A stretch of 64,000 nt of DNA from Candidatus Halobonum tyrrellensis G22 (GTDB lineage Archaea > Halobacteriota > Halobacteria > Halobacteriales > Haloferacaceae): contig NZ_ASGZ01000028.1 in assembly GCF_000495475.1 (NCBI RefSeq), forward strand, positions 124,001-188,000, given 5' to 3'. The position numbers and the translations under genes were made by a program. This document shows positions 17,034-25,313 of the stretch, in pieces (position 1 is the stretch's first letter; each line of letters begins with the position of its first letter). The notes beneath the pieces are model-generated. The model ran no database searches and was not told the DNA's origin. It saw nothing but the letters and a program-made list of their open reading frames with translations.

Positions 17034-18056
17034 TCAGAACAGCGCCTTCGACTCGGCGAGCACCTCGGCGGGACCGCCGACCTCCCACACCTCGGTGTCG
17101 ACGCCGGTTTCGGCGACCCGTCGTTCGACCCGGTCGACGGCGTCGGCGGTGGTGTTGACGTAGACGCTCGCGCCCGTATCCGTCGAGAAGTAGACGGGGA
17201 CGTCCTCCTCCTCGCGGAGTTCCCGGACGGCGTTGAACACCGCGAGCGTCTCGGGCTGCCAGTACACCCAGCCCGCGGGGCCGGTCATCGTCGTCGCGGT
17301 CAGCGACAGCGAGTCGTGCTCCGCGAGTTCGAAGATTCCCGGGAAGGAGCCGTCGCGGAGCGCGTCGCGCATCCGCTGGAGCTGTTCGTGGACGTGCGCC
17401 AGCCGCGCGTCGAACATGTGGCTGGCCTCGGCCTCCTCGTGGGCCGCCTCCGTCTCCTTGTACGCGGGCACGAGCGCCGTCACCACGCGGAGGTCCTCCT
17501 CGGGGTCGAACCCCTCGGGCGCGCCGCCCGCCGAGCCGTCGGCCGTCCCGACCGCCAGCCGCTCGGAGCGGCAGTCCTCGTCGTTCAACCCGGCGTACAG
17601 ACAGGAGTACGCCCCCGTCACCGCCCGGGCCGCGGAGGAGGAGCCGCGGCGGGCGACCGCCGACATCTCGGGGTGGCTCATGTCGAGTCCCGCCGCCTCG
17701 ACCAGCGCCACCGCCAGCGCCGCAAAGCCCGACGACGACGACCCGAACCCGACGTTCGAGGGGAAGGAGTTCTCCGAGACCACGCGCAGCCCGTGGTCGA
17801 AGTCGGCCAGTTCGCGGACGTGGTCGGCGACCATCCCGACCCGCTCGGCGCCGCGCCCCTCGACCGACTCGCCGTCGATGGTCAGGTCGTCGTCGCCGGC
17901 GCTCGCGTCGGGCTGCCACTCGACGGTGGTGGTGGTCCGTGAGGGGGCGGTACAGACGCTGATCGAGTCGTGATACGGGAACCGCATCTCGGGGTCGCGC
18001 ATCCCGTGGTACTTGACCAGCCCCTGGATCGGGTGGGCGGTCGCGGTCGCCTTCAT
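17034..18056 (-). CDS. mvaD: Phosphomevalonate/diphosphomevalonate decarboxylase (GHMP kinase fold)
   Basis: The 340-residue protein aligns with the mevalonate diphosphate decarboxylase family. It has an N-terminal AHPIQGLVKYHGMRD, the phosphate-binding loop SFPSNVGFGSSSSGFAAL (about residues 95-112), and YFSTDTGASVYVNT near 290, where the conserved catalytic Asp is expected. In Haloferax volcanii the ortholog was shown to decarboxylate mevalonate-5-phosphate, feeding an isopentenyl phosphate kinase route, and that reaction is assumed here. It acts in the cytoplasm to make isoprenoid units for archaeal lipids. It is followed (25 bases) upstream by the histidine kinase gene on the same strand; no functional link is evident. 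Confidence 0.9.
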   Translation of the reverse strand: MKATATAHPIQGLVKYHGMRDPEMRFPYHDSISVCTAPSRTTTTVEWQPDASAGDDDLTIDGESVEGRGAERVGMVADHVRELADFDHGLRVVSENSFPSNVGFGSSSSGFAALAVALVEAAGLDMSHPEMSAVARRGSSSAARAVTGAYSCLYAGLNDEDCRSERLAVGTADGSAGGAPEGFDPEEDLRVVTALVPAYKETEAAHEEAEASHMFDARLAHVHEQLQRMRDALRDGSFPGIFELAEHDSLSLTATTMTGPAGWVYWQPETLAVFNAVRELREEEDVPVYFSTDTGASVYVNTTADAVDRVERRVAETGVDTEVWEVGGPAEVLAESKALF

Positions 18057-18081
18057 ACCCGCCGGAGGGGCCGGCCGGGGG

Positions 18082-19902
18082 TTAGTCGTTCCGACTGCCC
18101 GGCGGGTCGCGGTCGGAGTCGCGGCCGGTGCCGGGGCGGTCGCCGCGACCCACGCGGTCGTCGGCGTCCGTGTCCGCGTCGACCGGCGCATCGGCGGCGT
18201 CCGCGACGCCCGAGACGACGAACCGCGCGCCCGCGGCGTCGCGGTCGAGGCCGACGCTCCAGCCGTGGTCCTCGGCGACCGTCCGCACGATGGCGAGACC
18301 CAACCCCGTGCTGCCGGCGCCCGACCGGCCGGCCTCGAAGAGGTCGTCCGCGTCGGCGGGGTCGACCCCCGGGCCGTCGTCGGCCACGGCGAACCCGTCG
18401 TCGGTGGCGCCGACCTCGACCCGGACGCCGTCGCCGCCGTGTTCGACCGCGTTGCGGAACAGGTTCTCGAACAGCCGGCGGGTGCGTGTGGGGTCCGCGC
18501 GCAGGCGGCGGTCCGACTCGACCGAGAGGGTCGCCTCCAGCGTGTCGACCGTCTCCCACGCCTCCCGGGCGAGCGTCGACAGCCGCACCGACCGCGGCTC
18601 CACCGCATCGCCGCGCGCGAGCAACAGCAGGTCGTCGATGATCGTCTCCATCCGCTCGTGGGCGTCGGCGACCCGGTCGAGGTACGGGGAGTCGCGGTCG
18701 GCGGCGGCGAGTTCGCGGTAGCCCTCGGCGACGTTGAGCGGGTTGCGGAGGTCGTGGCTGACGACGCCCGCGAACCGGTCGAGCCGCTCGTTGCGCGCCG
18801 CCAGCTCCCGCTCGCGCCGCTCGCGGAGCGTCACGTCGCGGAACAGCGCGACCCGGCCGGCGCCGGCGACGCGACCCGAAAGCGGCGTGACCCGGACGTC
18901 GTACGTTCGCCGGTCGCCACCGACCGCGAGCGTGACCCCCCGGTCCGACGACGCGTCTCCGTCGTCGCTGTCGTCCGTCCCGCCGTTGTCCGTCGCGTCG
19001 CCGTTCGCCCCGCCGTCGCCGGTCGCGTCGCCGATGGCGCGTACGACGCCCGGCGGCGCGGCGTCGGCGAGCGGGTCGCCGACCTCGGTTCCCGCGACGA
19101 GCAACGCCTCCATCACCGGGTTGAAGTCGAGCACGCGGTCGTCGCCGTCGAGGACGAGCACCCCGTCGTCGAGGCGGTCGACGACGATATCGCGGGCGAC
19201 CGGCGCGGTGTCGAACAGCCGGTGTCGCCGCAGGCTGGTCGCGATCAGCGCCCCCGAGACGGGGAGCGCGACCGGCGTCGGGTCGAACGGGAAGGCGGTC
19301 GGCCACACCAGCGACGCCGCGTTGGCGGTCCACGGGACGAGCGCCGCGACGGCCAGCGTCAGCGCCTGTCGCCGGAACGCCCGGCGGGTCCGCACCGCCT
19401 GTAGCAGGAGGAGGGCGGTCCCGACGGCTATCAGCACGTACGTGACGCCGATGTACAGGTCGAAGTACGCGCCGCGGGTCGCCGAGAGGTCGGGGACGCC
19501 GTCGACGAGGCGGTAGCTCGCCTCGCCCGTGTAGAACAGCCCGTGGACGTGGGTCGTCGCGACTACCGCGAGGGTGAGGGCGACGAACCCGGCGAGCGCC
19601 GCGACCGCGCGCCGGCCGGCGAGGCGGTCGGCGTCGGTGAACCGGGCCGCGAACAGGAACCACGCGGGCGGGATCACGGCGTAGCCCGCGTAGCGCACCT
19701 TCCGCGCCAGCAGGAGGCGTTCGGCCGACCCGGCGTAGAAGCCGGCGGCCGTCAGCACGCCGACCCACGCGGCCCCGACCATCACCACCGCGAGCCACCG
19801 CCCGCCGTTGTCGCCCCGGCGGACGCGGAGCGCGACCGCTACCGACCCGACCGCGGCGAGCACCAACAGGAACGCGAGCGCGTTCGTGATCGCCGAAGGC
19901 AA
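18082..19902 (-). CDS. Membrane sensor histidine kinase (7TM N-terminus, PAS-like, HisKA, HATPase)
   Basis: About 606 residues. The first 220 form roughly seven membrane segments of the histidine-kinase N-terminal 7TM type. A PAS-like domain (VARDIVVDRLDDGVLVLDGD onward, interrupted by a Gly/Asp/Asn-rich insertion) follows. Next come the phospho-acceptor H-box FAGVVSHDLRNPLNVAEGY, the N-box LFENLFRNAVEHGGDG, and G-boxes VADDGPGVDP and GSTGLGLAIVR. The C-terminus is a disordered acidic tail. It should autophosphorylate and pass phosphate to a response regulator, but none is encoded nearby. The start is uncertain: both candidates are TTG (19902, and 19932 for ten more residues), and no ATG or GTG fits before the first membrane helix. 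Confidence 0.88.
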   Translation of the reverse strand: MPSAITNALAFLLVLAAVGSVAVALRVRRGDNGGRWLAVVMVGAAWVGVLTAAGFYAGSAERLLLARKVRYAGYAVIPPAWFLFAARFTDADRLAGRRAVAALAGFVALTLAVVATTHVHGLFYTGEASYRLVDGVPDLSATRGAYFDLYIGVTYVLIAVGTALLLLQAVRTRRAFRRQALTLAVAALVPWTANAASLVWPTAFPFDPTPVALPVSGALIATSLRRHRLFDTAPVARDIVVDRLDDGVLVLDGDDRVLDFNPVMEALLVAGTEVGDPLADAAPPGVVRAIGDATGDGGANGDATDNGGTDDSDDGDASSDRGVTLAVGGDRRTYDVRVTPLSGRVAGAGRVALFRDVTLRERRERELAARNERLDRFAGVVSHDLRNPLNVAEGYRELAAADRDSPYLDRVADAHERMETIIDDLLLLARGDAVEPRSVRLSTLAREAWETVDTLEATLSVESDRRLRADPTRTRRLFENLFRNAVEHGGDGVRVEVGATDDGFAVADDGPGVDPADADDLFEAGRSGAGSTGLGLAIVRTVAEDHGWSVGLDRDAAGARFVVSGVADAADAPVDADTDADDRVGRGDRPGTGRDSDRDPPGSRND

Positions 19903-19998
19903 CGTCGTCCGATGCCCGGCCCGCGGGAACAAAGGGTTGACGCCGCGCGTATCAGACGGCGGAACGGACCCGGCCGGTGGGTCGTCGGGAACCCGTCG

Positions 19999-20850
19999 TC
20001 AGTACTCGTAGAACCCCGCGCCGGTCTTCTTGCCCAGGTCGCCCGCGGCCACCTTCCGTTCGAGGAGGTAGGCGGGCTTGTAGCGGTCGCCGAGTTCGTC
20101 GTGGAGCGTCCGACTCGCCTGCAGACAGACGTCGAGTCCGATGTGGTCGGCGAGTTCGAGCGGTCCCATCGGGACGTTCGTGCCGAGTCTCATCCCCCGG
20201 TCGATATCCTCCTTCGAGGCGACACCCTCGTCGTACGCGCGGACCCCCTCGTTGAGCCACGGCATCAAGATCCGGTTGGTGACGAACCCCGGCTTGTCGT
20301 CGCTCTCCCACGTCTCCTTCCCGAGTCGCTCGGCGAACTCGTGGGCGAACGCGACGGTCTCGGGGTCGGTCCGCTCGCCGACCACCACCTCGACGCCGCG
20401 CATGAGGGGGACGGGGTTCATGAAGTGGAGACCCACCACCAGGTCGGGCCGGTCGGTCGCGGCGGCTATCTCCGTCACCGACAGCGTCGACGTGTTGGTC
20501 GCGAGCACCACGTCGTCGTCGGTCACGCTCGCGAGGTCGGCGAACACGTCGCGTTTCACGCCGACCTCCTCGACCACCGCTTCGACCACCAGGTCGGCGT
20601 CGGCGACGGCCGCGAGGTCGGTCGTCCCCTCGATGCGCGCGCGGACCGCCTCGGGGTCGTCCACCTCACCTTTCTCCGCCAGCCGCGAGAGCGACGACTC
20701 GACGGCGTCGACCCCGCGTTCGACCAGGTCGGTCTCGACGTCGCGCATCACCACGTCGTAGCCGGCGGTCGCGGCGACCTGCGCGATGCCGTTGCCCATC
20801 GTCCCGGCGCCGATGACCGCCACCGTGTCGACCTCCGCGAGTCCGCGCAT
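19999..20850 (-). CDS. 3-hydroxyacyl-CoA (3-hydroxybutyryl-CoA) dehydrogenase
   Basis: This 283-residue protein is of the short HBDH type without a fused hydratase. The NAD-binding Rossmann motif VIGAGTMGNGIAQVAATAGY is near the start. The catalytic region HFMNPVPLMRGVEVV includes the conserved His, and PGFVTNRILMPWLNEG begins the C-terminal dimerisation domain; it ends GKKTGAGFYEY, the typical tail. It oxidises 3-hydroxyacyl-CoA to 3-ketoacyl-CoA (or the reverse) in fatty acid or polyhydroxyalkanoate metabolism. ATG at 20850 starts MRGLAEVDTVAVIGAG, placing the glycine motif at the usual distance from the N-terminus. The gene diverges from the helix-hairpin-helix gene. Confidence 0.93.
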   Translation of the reverse strand: MRGLAEVDTVAVIGAGTMGNGIAQVAATAGYDVVMRDVETDLVERGVDAVESSLSRLAEKGEVDDPEAVRARIEGTTDLAAVADADLVVEAVVEEVGVKRDVFADLASVTDDDVVLATNTSTLSVTEIAAATDRPDLVVGLHFMNPVPLMRGVEVVVGERTDPETVAFAHEFAERLGKETWESDDKPGFVTNRILMPWLNEGVRAYDEGVASKEDIDRGMRLGTNVPMGPLELADHIGLDVCLQASRTLHDELGDRYKPAYLLERKVAAGDLGKKTGAGFYEY

Positions 20851-20978
20851 GCGCCGACGTCGGCCGTCGCGGACCGTAAGGATGCCGCCGCGGTCGCCCT
20901 CCGGGGCGCAACTCGTCGGTTGGTGGCAGGGAAACGTTAAGAACCAGCGCGACGACACCTACCCGGAGGCGAACGCTC

Positions 20979-21635
20979 GTGCCCGATGAGTCCGAGGAGT
21001 CCGACCGACCCGCGGAATCGGCGGAGTCGGCGGACCCCGACCCGGTCGCGCTCAAGCACGTCGGCCCGGCGACGGCGGCCGTCCTCTCGGAGGCGTCGTT
21101 CGATGCCGACGACGTGCGCGGCAAGTCGGTGTCGTTCCGGATGCTCGTCGACGCGGGGGTCAACCCCGGCGTCGCCGCGCGCATCCGCCGCGAGCACTCG
21201 CTGTCGTGGTCGTTCGAGTCGGAGGACGGCGACGACCTGAAGCGCCGGTCCGCCCAGATACGCGGGCTGGGTGACGACGAACGGGCGTGGGTCGCCGCCT
21301 CGTCGGGCGACTGGGAGGCCGCCGGCGAGGCGGCGACCGACGACGCGGCGGACGAGACGCCGCCGGCCGCCGTCGGCTCCGGGGACGCGGCCGCGGAGGC
21401 TGACGGCTCCGGCGACCCCATCGCCGCGGAGTCGGCGTGGCGCGAGCGCTCCCGGCCGACGCCGGTGACGGCGCTCGACGGGGTGGACGACGAGGCGGGC
21501 GCGACGCTCGCGGAGGCGGGCATCACCTCGGTGCGGGCGCTCGCGGCTGTCGACCCAACGGCCGTCGCGGACGCCCTCGGCCGGGACGCCGACTGGCTCC
21601 GACGGCTCCGCGACGCCGCCGACGCGTCGCTCTGA
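20979..21635 (+). CDS. Helix-hairpin-helix domain protein, haloarchaeal
   Basis: The 218-residue acidic protein has two helix-hairpin-helix-like segments separated by a disordered Ala/Asp/Glu linker: LKHVGPATAAVLSEASF with MLVDAGVNPGVAARIRREH (about residues 25-70), and ALDGVDDEAGATLAEAGITS with LAAVDPTAVADALG (about 166-205). Such repeats usually contact DNA non-specifically or mediate protein contacts. No catalytic domain is attached. The start is GTG at 20979, preceded by GGAGG (20964-20968). It is convergent with the hydrolase gene (18 bases). Its exact role is unknown. Confidence 0.75.
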   Translation: MPDESEESDRPAESAESADPDPVALKHVGPATAAVLSEASFDADDVRGKSVSFRMLVDAGVNPGVAARIRREHSLSWSFESEDGDDLKRRSAQIRGLGDDERAWVAASSGDWEAAGEAATDDAADETPPAAVGSGDAAAEADGSGDPIAAESAWRERSRPTPVTALDGVDDEAGATLAEAGITSVRALAAVDPTAVADALGRDADWLRRLRDAADASL

Positions 21636-21653
21636 GTCGGGGTCGGTTCTCCG

Positions 21654-22547
21654 CTACTCCTCGCGCTCGCGGTGCAGGTGGTCGAGTAGCGCCGCGTTCA
21701 CCTCGTCGGGCCGGTCGCGGTGGACCCAGTGTGAGGCGTCCGGGAACCGCCGGAGCCGGCCGTCCGCACAGCGGTCGACGCTCTCGCGCGCCAGCCGCGG
21801 CCGGAGCGCGGGGTCGCGCTCGCCCCAGCAGACGAGCGTCGGCGGCGACGCGCGCCCGGTCGGCCGGGGCGAACGGGGGAACGCGCGGTACCAGTTCACC
21901 ATCGACGCCACCGCGCGCTCGCGGGTCCACGCCTCGCGGTAGCGCGCGAGTTCCGCGTCGCCGAACGTGTCCGGCGCCGCCGTCCCCTTGAGCATCCACG
22001 CGAGCAGCGCGGCGTCGTCGCGGGTCAGCGCCCACTCGGGCAGCCACGGGAGTTGGAAGAGCCCGGCGTACCAGCTCCGGGCCAGCTGTCCCGGGTCGCG
22101 CCGGAGCCGTCGCTCGAACGCGCCCGGGTGCGGGGCGTTGAGCGTCGCGAGACTCTCGACGACGCTCGGGCGGCGGAGCGCGAGGTCCCACGCGACGATG
22201 CCGCCCCAGTCGTGGCCGACGACGTGGGCGGCGTCGCGGTCGACCGCCCGCACGAGCGCGGCGATATCGGCCGACAGCGTCGGGAGGGTGTACGACCCGA
22301 CGCCGACCGGCTTGTCGCTCCGGTTGTACCCCCGCTGGTCGGGGACGACCACGCGGTAGCCCGCCTCGACCAGCGGCGGAAGCTGTTCGTGCCAGCCGTA
22401 CCAGAAGTCGGGGAAGCCGTGGAGGAGGACGACCGCCGGCCCGTCGGGGTCGCCGGCTTCGACGACGTGGAGGCGGACGCCGTTCACCTCCCGGACGCGC
22501 GACTCGGCGGACGGCACCGCGTCGAGCGACGGCGCGGAGTGAGCCAT
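21654..22547 (-). CDS. Alpha/beta hydrolase (epoxide hydrolase/haloalkane dehalogenase-like)
   Basis: The 297-residue protein follows the alpha/beta-hydrolase fold with the oxyanion HGFPDFWYGW near residue 45. The nucleophile elbow is GHDWGG (Asp nucleophile, about residues 108-113), preceded by VPDQRGYNRSDKP. A cap domain and a C-terminal catalytic His in DASHWVHRDRPDEV complete it. An Asp nucleophile in HDW context is the signature of epoxide hydrolases and haloalkane dehalogenases rather than esterases. The substrate is unknown. ATG at 22547 gives MAHSAPSLDA; an upstream ATG at 22574 would add nine residues. Confidence 0.87.
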   Translation of the reverse strand: MAHSAPSLDAVPSAESRVREVNGVRLHVVEAGDPDGPAVVLLHGFPDFWYGWHEQLPPLVEAGYRVVVPDQRGYNRSDKPVGVGSYTLPTLSADIAALVRAVDRDAAHVVGHDWGGIVAWDLALRRPSVVESLATLNAPHPGAFERRLRRDPGQLARSWYAGLFQLPWLPEWALTRDDAALLAWMLKGTAAPDTFGDAELARYREAWTRERAVASMVNWYRAFPRSPRPTGRASPPTLVCWGERDPALRPRLARESVDRCADGRLRRFPDASHWVHRDRPDEVNAALLDHLHREREE

Positions 22548-22707
22548 CGTCGGCCGGAGGGACCGCGGACGCATCACGCTTGTGCGGTCGACCCGCCTCC
22601 GGCCGGCGGGCGGGACACCGGTCGCGGACGGCGGCGGCGACGCCCGACCGGTAGCGGACCCACTGGCGGCGCACCGCCGTCCGACGCCGAGTCGCAACTC
22701 GGCTACG

Positions 22708-22717
22708 AATAAATTTT
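22708..22717 (+). promoter_or_regulatory. TATA element of the aldolase gene
   Basis: AATAAATTTT is the most AT-rich decamer for kilobases around and is centred 28 bases before the ATG at 22741. This supports both a strong promoter and that ATG as a leaderless start. Confidence 0.7.
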
Positions 22718-22740
22718 CGACGCGTAGTGCCGCGATACTT

Positions 22741-23580
22741 ATGGTGTCCGACGCCACGTCGTCAGACGAGATGCTCCCCCAAGCGGACGACGCCATCACG
22801 CGCGACGGCAAGACGCTCATCCTCGCGTACGACCACGGTCTCGAACACGGACCGGTCGACTTCGAGCCCAACCCGGAGACGGCGGACCCCGAGCAGATAT
22901 TCGAGTTGGCGACCCACGACGCGGTGACGTCGGTCGCGGTGGGCAAGGGGATGGCGGAGGCGTACTACCCCTCCTACGAGGACGACATGGCGCTGCTCGC
23001 CAAACTCAACGGCACGTCGAACATGTGGGTGGGCGAGCCGGACTCGGCGGTCAACTGGTCGGTCGACTACGCCGCCGACCTCGGCGCGGACGCCATCGGC
23101 TTCACGCTGTACGGCGGGTCGAACCACGAGGTGGAGATGGCCGAGGAGTTCGCCGAGGCCCAAGAGAAGGCGCGCGCGAACGACATGGGCGTCGTGATGT
23201 GGTCGTACCCCCGCGGGCAGGGGATGAAGAGCACCACCGACCCCGACACCATCGCGTACGCGACGCGGCTGGGGCTCGAACTCGGCGCGGACATCGCGAA
23301 GGTGAAGTACCCCGGCTCGCCCGAGGCGATGCAACACGCCGTCGAGATGGCCGGCCCGGCGAAGGTGGTCATGTCGGGCGGGTCGAAGACCGACGACGAG
23401 GCGTTCCTCTCGACGGTCGAGGCCGCGGTGGCGAACGGCGCCTCGGGGCTGGCGGTCGGGCGGAACGTGTTCCAGCGGGAGAATCCCGAGGAGATCCTCG
23501 ACGCGCTCGAAGCGGTCATCTTCGACGAGCAGAGCGCCGAAGAAGCGCTCGAAGGCGGGACCGCCCCCGCGGATGACTGA
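22741..23580 (+). CDS. Fructose-bisphosphate aldolase, archaeal class I (DhnA family)
   Basis: The 279-residue protein matches the archaeal type class I aldolase, which forms a Schiff base and interconverts fructose-1,6-bisphosphate with DHAP and glyceraldehyde-3-phosphate. Visible are GKTLILAYDHGLEHGPVDFE near the start, the Schiff-base lysine region ADIAKVKYPGSPE (about residues 183-195), and phosphate-binding VVMSGGSKTD and GLAVGRNVF. The DhnA family also contains the aminodeoxyheptulosonate synthase of the archaeal shikimate branch, but the YDHGLEHGP version and adjacency to fructose bisphosphatase favour aldolase. The start is fixed by the TATA box 28 bases upstream; the ATG at 22771 is less likely. 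Confidence 0.9.
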   Translation: MVSDATSSDEMLPQADDAITRDGKTLILAYDHGLEHGPVDFEPNPETADPEQIFELATHDAVTSVAVGKGMAEAYYPSYEDDMALLAKLNGTSNMWVGEPDSAVNWSVDYAADLGADAIGFTLYGGSNHEVEMAEEFAEAQEKARANDMGVVMWSYPRGQGMKSTTDPDTIAYATRLGLELGADIAKVKYPGSPEAMQHAVEMAGPAKVVMSGGSKTDDEAFLSTVEAAVANGASGLAVGRNVFQRENPEEILDALEAVIFDEQSAEEALEGGTAPADD

Positions 23581-23655
23581 GCGCACCGCCGGCGACCGGG
23601 CGGGCGGGTCGGTGTCGGCTTCGCGAACGCGGCCGCCGGCGCGGGAGCGGTCGGC

Positions 23656-24510
23656 GTGAGTTCCGACTCCGTGGCCGAGCGGGTGTTCGACGCCGTCGCC
23701 GCGAGCGCGCCCGAGGTGCGCGCGAGCCTCCCCGGCCGCCGGGCGTACCTCGACGACGAGAACCCCTCGGGCGAGTCGATGCTGGCGGCGGACGCGCACG
23801 CCGACGACCTGCTCGCCGACCGGCTGACCGGCGTCGACGGCGTCGGCGCGTACGCCAGCGAGGAGCGCGAGGCGGTCGTCGAGGCCGACGAGTCGGGCGG
23901 CGTCTCGGTCGCGTGCGACCCGCTCGACGGCTCGTCGAACCTCAAGTCGAACAACCCGATGGGGACCATCGTCGGGGTGTACGACGGCGACCTGCCCGCG
24001 TCGGGCCGGGATCTGCTCGGCGCGGCGTACGTGCTGTACGGCCCGGTGACGACGATGGTCTGTGCGCGCGACGGCGCGGCGCGCGACTACCTCGTCGCCG
24101 ACGGCGAGCGGGAGGACCTCGGCGACCTCTCCTTGCCCGAGGAGCCGACGGTGTACGGCTTCGGCGGGCGGGTGCCCGACTGGCCCGACGCGTTCGCGTC
24201 GTACGTCGAGGAACTGGAGGAGGACGAGCTGAAACTCCGGTACGGCGGCGCGATGGTGGCCGACGTGAGCCAGGTGTTGACGTACGGCGGCGTGTTCGGC
24301 TACCCCGCGCTGGAGTCGGCGCCGGAGGGGAAGCTCAGACTCCAGTTCGAGGCGAACCCGGTGGGGTACCTCGTCGAGGCGGCGGGCGGCCGCTCGTCCG
24401 ACGGCGAGGGGTCGGTGCTCGACCGGGAGGCGGCGTCGCTCCACGAGCGGACGCCGGTCCACGTCGGCAACGCGGCGCTGGTCGACCGGTTGGAAGCGGC
24501 GCTGGCCTGA
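23656..24510 (+). CDS. fbp: Class I-type fructose-1,6-bisphosphatase
   Basis: The 284-residue protein has the inositol-monophosphatase/FBPase metal site: acidic residues in YASEERE and the hallmark DPLDGSSNLKSNNPMGTI (about residues 93-110), followed by GAAYVLYGPVTTMV and LRYGGAMVADVSQVL. It removes the 1-phosphate of fructose-1,6-bisphosphate in gluconeogenesis. It follows the aldolase on the same strand after 75 bases, so the two consecutive steps are probably made from one transcript. The start is GTG at 23656. The IMPase alternative is less likely because the NLKSNNPMGTI extension is FBPase-like. Confidence 0.92.
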   Translation: MSSDSVAERVFDAVAASAPEVRASLPGRRAYLDDENPSGESMLAADAHADDLLADRLTGVDGVGAYASEEREAVVEADESGGVSVACDPLDGSSNLKSNNPMGTIVGVYDGDLPASGRDLLGAAYVLYGPVTTMVCARDGAARDYLVADGEREDLGDLSLPEEPTVYGFGGRVPDWPDAFASYVEELEEDELKLRYGGAMVADVSQVLTYGGVFGYPALESAPEGKLRLQFEANPVGYLVEAAGGRSSDGEGSVLDREAASLHERTPVHVGNAALVDRLEAALA

Positions 24511-24585
24511 GGCCGGCTCCGAGACCGGAGGACGACGAGAGCCGGAACCGACGGACCTACTTTCGACCCCCTCCTCGTCCGGGCA

Positions 24586-24813
24586 ATGAGAGACAAGTAC
24601 AAGGAGCTGATGTTGCGGAGCTTCAAGGACGGGATGGACGTGGTCGACACGTACAACGAGTGGGCCGAGAAGGCGTTCGACGACCCCTCGGCGGTCCCCG
24701 CACAGGCGGTCCCGCAGGTGGCGATGGCGCTGTACCAGAGCCGCGTGATGGACGGCTGGGGCGGCGACGGCGGGTTCGACATCCCGGAGTTCGACGACAA
24801 GATGTTCGACTGA
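24586..24813 (+). CDS. Small conserved haloarchaeal hypothetical protein
   Basis: The product is 75 residues, MRDKYKELMLRSFKDGMDVV at the start and a Gly/Asp-rich C-terminus ending IPEFDDKMFD. It is mostly helical with no membrane segment and no metal motif. It follows fbp by 75 bases on the same strand and may be cotranscribed. I do not recognise a function. An ATG start with TACTTT about 28 bases upstream also allows its own leaderless promoter. Confidence 0.72.
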   Translation: MRDKYKELMLRSFKDGMDVVDTYNEWAEKAFDDPSAVPAQAVPQVAMALYQSRVMDGWGGDGGFDIPEFDDKMFD

Positions 24814-25313
24814 AGCGCGGTTCGAGGAAGCGAGCGGAGCGAGCGACCGAGAACCGCGGGACGACGGCGGCGAGGTCTTCGGGCCGAGCCGCCCAGAGAG
24901 ATACTGCGCGACTGAGTGCGGAGCGAGCGACCGAGAACCGCGATACGACGGCGGCGAGGTCTTCGGGCCGAGCCGCCCGGAGGGATAACGAGGGATAACG
25001 CGGGTCGAGCGGAGCGCTCCCGACGGGTTTCGGCGGCGCTCGGACGACGGCTCGCCTCCACCTCGGCCCCGATGCCAGATCGCTCAAATACGTCGGCCTC
25101 CATATCGCGTCCAATGGAACGGTTGGGTTCCGACCGAGCCTCCAGCGGCGCCCCGGCGGGCCGCGGCGGGAGCGTCGCGGTCACGCCGGGCGAGTCGTCC
25201 ACATCGGCGCGAACGGCGCCGCCGTCGGCCCCGCCGGCGGTGAGGGGACCGACGAGGGCGACGGGAACGACGGCGGCGACGCCGGCGGAGCGCGGTCCGC
25301 GGGGGGTCGTCGC
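24814..25313. other. 500-base gap with direct repeats and no convincing gene
   Basis: The segment between the 75-residue gene and the PAP2 gene contains an 84-base-period direct repeat in its first third (annotated separately). The rest is GC-rich sequence (about 25000-25313) in which open frames have arginine/serine/proline-rich translations typical of antisense or non-coding haloarchaeal DNA. No promoter strong enough to name was seen. Confidence 0.6.
24834..24986 (+). repeat. Imperfect direct repeat, two copies offset by 84 bases
   Basis: Copy 1 (24834-24902) and copy 2 (24918-24986) are about 69 bases long and share nearly all positions, including GCGGAGCGAGCGACCGAGAA and GACGGCGGCGAGGTCTTCGG; only a few bases differ. 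An inverted pair GCGGTTC (24817-24823) and GAACCGC (24851-24857) brackets the start of copy 1. Similar GAGCGGAGCGAGCG strings are frequent in haloarchaeal intergenic DNA. Confidence 0.85.

Noticed and set aside
24623-25114. Minus-strand frame with an in-frame 28-residue repeat in the gap after the 75-residue gene
   Set aside because: The protein repeat is produced by the 84-base DNA repeat and the frame continues antisense through a gene; the flanks are not protein-like.
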